A DNA stretch of 7,588 nt, from assembly GCA_012515255.1 (NCBI GenBank), contig JAAYYR010000063.1, positions 1-7,588 on the forward strand, read 5' to 3'. The translations under genes and the position numbers were made by a program. Of the stretch, positions 5,975-7,588 are shown one piece after another. The notes under the pieces were generated by a model. The model did not search any database. It was not told the origin of the DNA and was given only the letters and a program-made list of their open reading frames with translations. The stretch comes from Clostridia bacterium. GTDB taxonomy: Bacteria > Bacillota > Dehalobacteriia > UBA4068. Within the stretch, counting starts at the first letter, position 1, and every line of letters begins with the position of its first letter.

Positions 5975-7450
5975 ATGGATAAAAGCCATCTTGCTTTACT
6001 CTGCGATTATTATGAGCTGACCATGATGAACGGTTATTATCTGACCGGCCTGCGTGATCAGATTACTTATTTCGATGTTTTTTTCCGCTCCGTGCCGGAT
6101 CGGGGCGGCTATGCCATTTTTGCCGGTCTCGCCGAGGTGATTGATTATATTCAGAACCTGCGCTTTGACGCGGAGGATATTGATTTCCTGCGCGGCAAAG
6201 GCATATTCAGCGAGGATTTTTTGCGCTACCTTCAACAATTCCGCTTTAGCGGCGATCTGTGGGCCGTCCCTGAGGGCACGCCGGTTTTCCCGAATGAGCC
6301 GCTGCTCACGGTGCGCGCTCCGGCGCCGGAAGCGCAATTGCTGGAGACATATCTGCTGCTCGCCATTAATCATCAATCCCTGATCGCCACCAAGGCCAGC
6401 CGCATTGCCCGGGCCGCGCAAGGCCGGGCGGTGCTGGAATTTGGCGCTCGGCGCGCTCATGGCGCCCATGCGGCGGTCGACGGCGCCCGCGCCGCTTTTA
6501 TCGGCGGCTGCCAAGGCACTTCCTGCACCTTAAGCGACGCCCTTTACGGGGTTCCTGCCGGCGGCACCATGGCTCATAGCTGGGTGCAAATGTTTGAAAG
6601 CGAATACGAGGCTTTCCGCACCTACTGCGAATTATATCCCAACAATGTCACGCTGCTCGTCGACACCTATGATACGCTTAAAAGCGGCGTGCCCAATGCC
6701 ATCCGCGCTTTCCGCGACGTACTGCTGCCCCAGGGGATAACAGACTGCGCCATCAGGCTTGATTCCGGCGACCTGGCCTTTATTTCCCGCGAGGCGCGGG
6801 CCATGCTGGACGCGGCGGGACTGACGGGCTGCAAGATCGCCGCCTCCAATGCGCTGGACGAATGGCTGATTCGCGACCTGCTCAGCCAGGGGGCCTGTCT
6901 TGATATCTTCGGCGTGGGCGAGCGGCTGATCACAGCCCGCTCCGAGCCGGTGTTCAGCGGCGTTTATAAGCTTGTGGCCATAGAGGACGCAGCAGGACGC
7001 ATCCAGCCGAAAATCAAAATTTCTGATAATGAGGTGAAAATCCTCAATCCGCATTTTAAAAAGATTTTCCGCATCTATGACCGGGATAGCGGCAAAGCGT
7101 TGGCTGATCAGCTATGCTTGCATGATGAGGAGATCGCGACCGACAGGCCGCTGACCATCTTTGACCCCCAGGCCACCTGGAAGCATAAGACGCTGCGGCA
7201 TTTCACCGTGCGCGAGTTGCTGCAGCCGGTGTTCAGGAGCGGCGGGCTCGTGTATGAGCAGCCGCCGTTGGCGCAAATTCGCGACTATTGCGCCGCGCAA
7301 TTGGCGACGCTATGGGAGGAGACCAAGCGCTTCAAAAACCCGCATCGCTATTATGTTGACCTCTCGCAGCGCCTGTGGCGGATCCGCGATGATTTGCTGC
7401 GGCAAAATGGCCGCGCAGATATGGCAAGACAGGTCAGCGAGCCAAAATAG
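5975..7450 (+). CDS. pncB: Nicotinate phosphoribosyltransferase
   Basis: This cytosolic enzyme joins nicotinate to PRPP with ATP hydrolysis, giving nicotinate mononucleotide, the first step of the Preiss-Handler NAD salvage route. The product is 491 aa, the size of the longer bacterial form. Motifs seen: DYYELTMMNGYY (11-22) at the N-terminus, EFGARRAHG (155-163), GTSC (181-184), and GTMAHSW (197-203), whose H201 corresponds to the histidine phosphorylated during catalysis. RLDSGD (261-266), SNALDEW (291-297) and FGVGERLIT (312-320) follow. SEPVFSGVYKLV (323-334) completes the core, and a C-terminal extension of about 90 residues carries YYVDLS. A strong SD, GGGGGTAAGGA (5963-5973), immediately precedes ATG at 5975. 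All key positions look intact. It is downstream of the CBS-domain gene and 39 bp upstream of the next ORF. Confidence 0.96.
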   Translation: MDKSHLALLCDYYELTMMNGYYLTGLRDQITYFDVFFRSVPDRGGYAIFAGLAEVIDYIQNLRFDAEDIDFLRGKGIFSEDFLRYLQQFRFSGDLWAVPEGTPVFPNEPLLTVRAPAPEAQLLETYLLLAINHQSLIATKASRIARAAQGRAVLEFGARRAHGAHAAVDGARAAFIGGCQGTSCTLSDALYGVPAGGTMAHSWVQMFESEYEAFRTYCELYPNNVTLLVDTYDTLKSGVPNAIRAFRDVLLPQGITDCAIRLDSGDLAFISREARAMLDAAGLTGCKIAASNALDEWLIRDLLSQGACLDIFGVGERLITARSEPVFSGVYKLVAIEDAAGRIQPKIKISDNEVKILNPHFKKIFRIYDRDSGKALADQLCLHDEEIATDRPLTIFDPQATWKHKTLRHFTVRELLQPVFRSGGLVYEQPPLAQIRDYCAAQLATLWEETKRFKNPHRYYVDLSQRLWRIRDDLLRQNGRADMARQVSEPK

Positions 7451-7489
7451 ACGGTATAGCGTCGTTGGGCAAGGATAAGGAGTGAGAGC

Positions 7490-7588
7490 ATGATAGATGC
7501 GCAAGCTTTCTTTCAACCGCGGGGCGTCGCGGTATTTGGCAGCATGAGCCCCGGCAAACTGGGCGCTATCCTGGTCGGACGGCTGCTG
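7490..7588 (+). CDS. N-terminus of an NDP-forming acyl-CoA synthetase / CoA-binding protein (partial)
   Basis: ATG at 7490 follows AAGGAG (7477-7482) at 7-nt spacing. The 33 visible residues include FFQPRGVAVFGSMSPGKLG, which matches the opening of the CoA-binding Rossmann domain of ADP-forming acetate/acyl-CoA ligases (F.P..VAV.G.S..P.K.G). These enzymes make ATP from acyl-CoA, releasing CoA and acid. Ser and Met replace the more usual Ala-Ser after the Gly of the nucleotide loop. The gene runs off the window, so neither its length nor any fused acetyltransferase domain can be judged. It is likely co-transcribed with pncB. Confidence 0.72.
   Translation, partial: MIDAQAFFQPRGVAVFGSMSPGKLGAILVGRLL

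Overview
The window looks like chromosomal DNA from a GC-rich member of the Bacillota (Firmicutes). A spore-cortex or septal amidase (SpoIIP) lies close to lepA on the same strand, and the gpr–spoIIP–lepA order is common in spore-forming Firmicutes lineages. Together with GC-rich codon use, TTG starts and the MurJ type, this makes a Negativicutes or Clostridia relative plausible. The exact lineage cannot be fixed from the sequence. No phage, insertion sequence, CRISPR, tRNA or rRNA signal was seen.

Layout, left to right. (1) spoIIP-like amidase (+), ending at a strong, near-symmetric terminator hairpin. (2) A convergent minus-strand DUF1624/heparan-α-glucosaminide N-acetyltransferase-like membrane protein. 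Its frame is open end to end except for one in-frame TAG in the middle of the protein, so it is called a pseudogene. (3) A 247-bp divergent control region. It carries a near-consensus plus-strand promoter, an overlapping minus-strand -10 box, a possible 43-codon small ORF, and a second extended -10 promoter just before murJ. (4) murJ (lipid II flippase family) followed after 45 bp by lepA (elongation factor 4). (5) A very GC-rich spacer of about 150 bp with two inverted repeats but no U-tract. (6) A two-CBS-domain protein, then pncB (nicotinate phosphoribosyltransferase) after 30 bp, then, after 39 bp, the start of an NDP-forming acyl-CoA synthetase that leaves the window. The last three are closely spaced and may be one transcript.

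Functionally the genes cover cell-wall remodelling and precursor export (SpoIIP, MurJ), translation quality (LepA), NAD synthesis (PncB), nucleotide sensing (CBS protein) and probably acyl-CoA/acetate energy metabolism (the partial last gene). Most of the window is ordinary housekeeping DNA. The points that merit a second look are the single amber codon in the DUF1624 gene, the architecture of the murJ promoter/leader region with its small ORF, the apparent loss of two lipid II-associated arginines in MurJ, the short SpoIIP, and the structured spacer before the CBS gene. No clear new multi-gene system was found.
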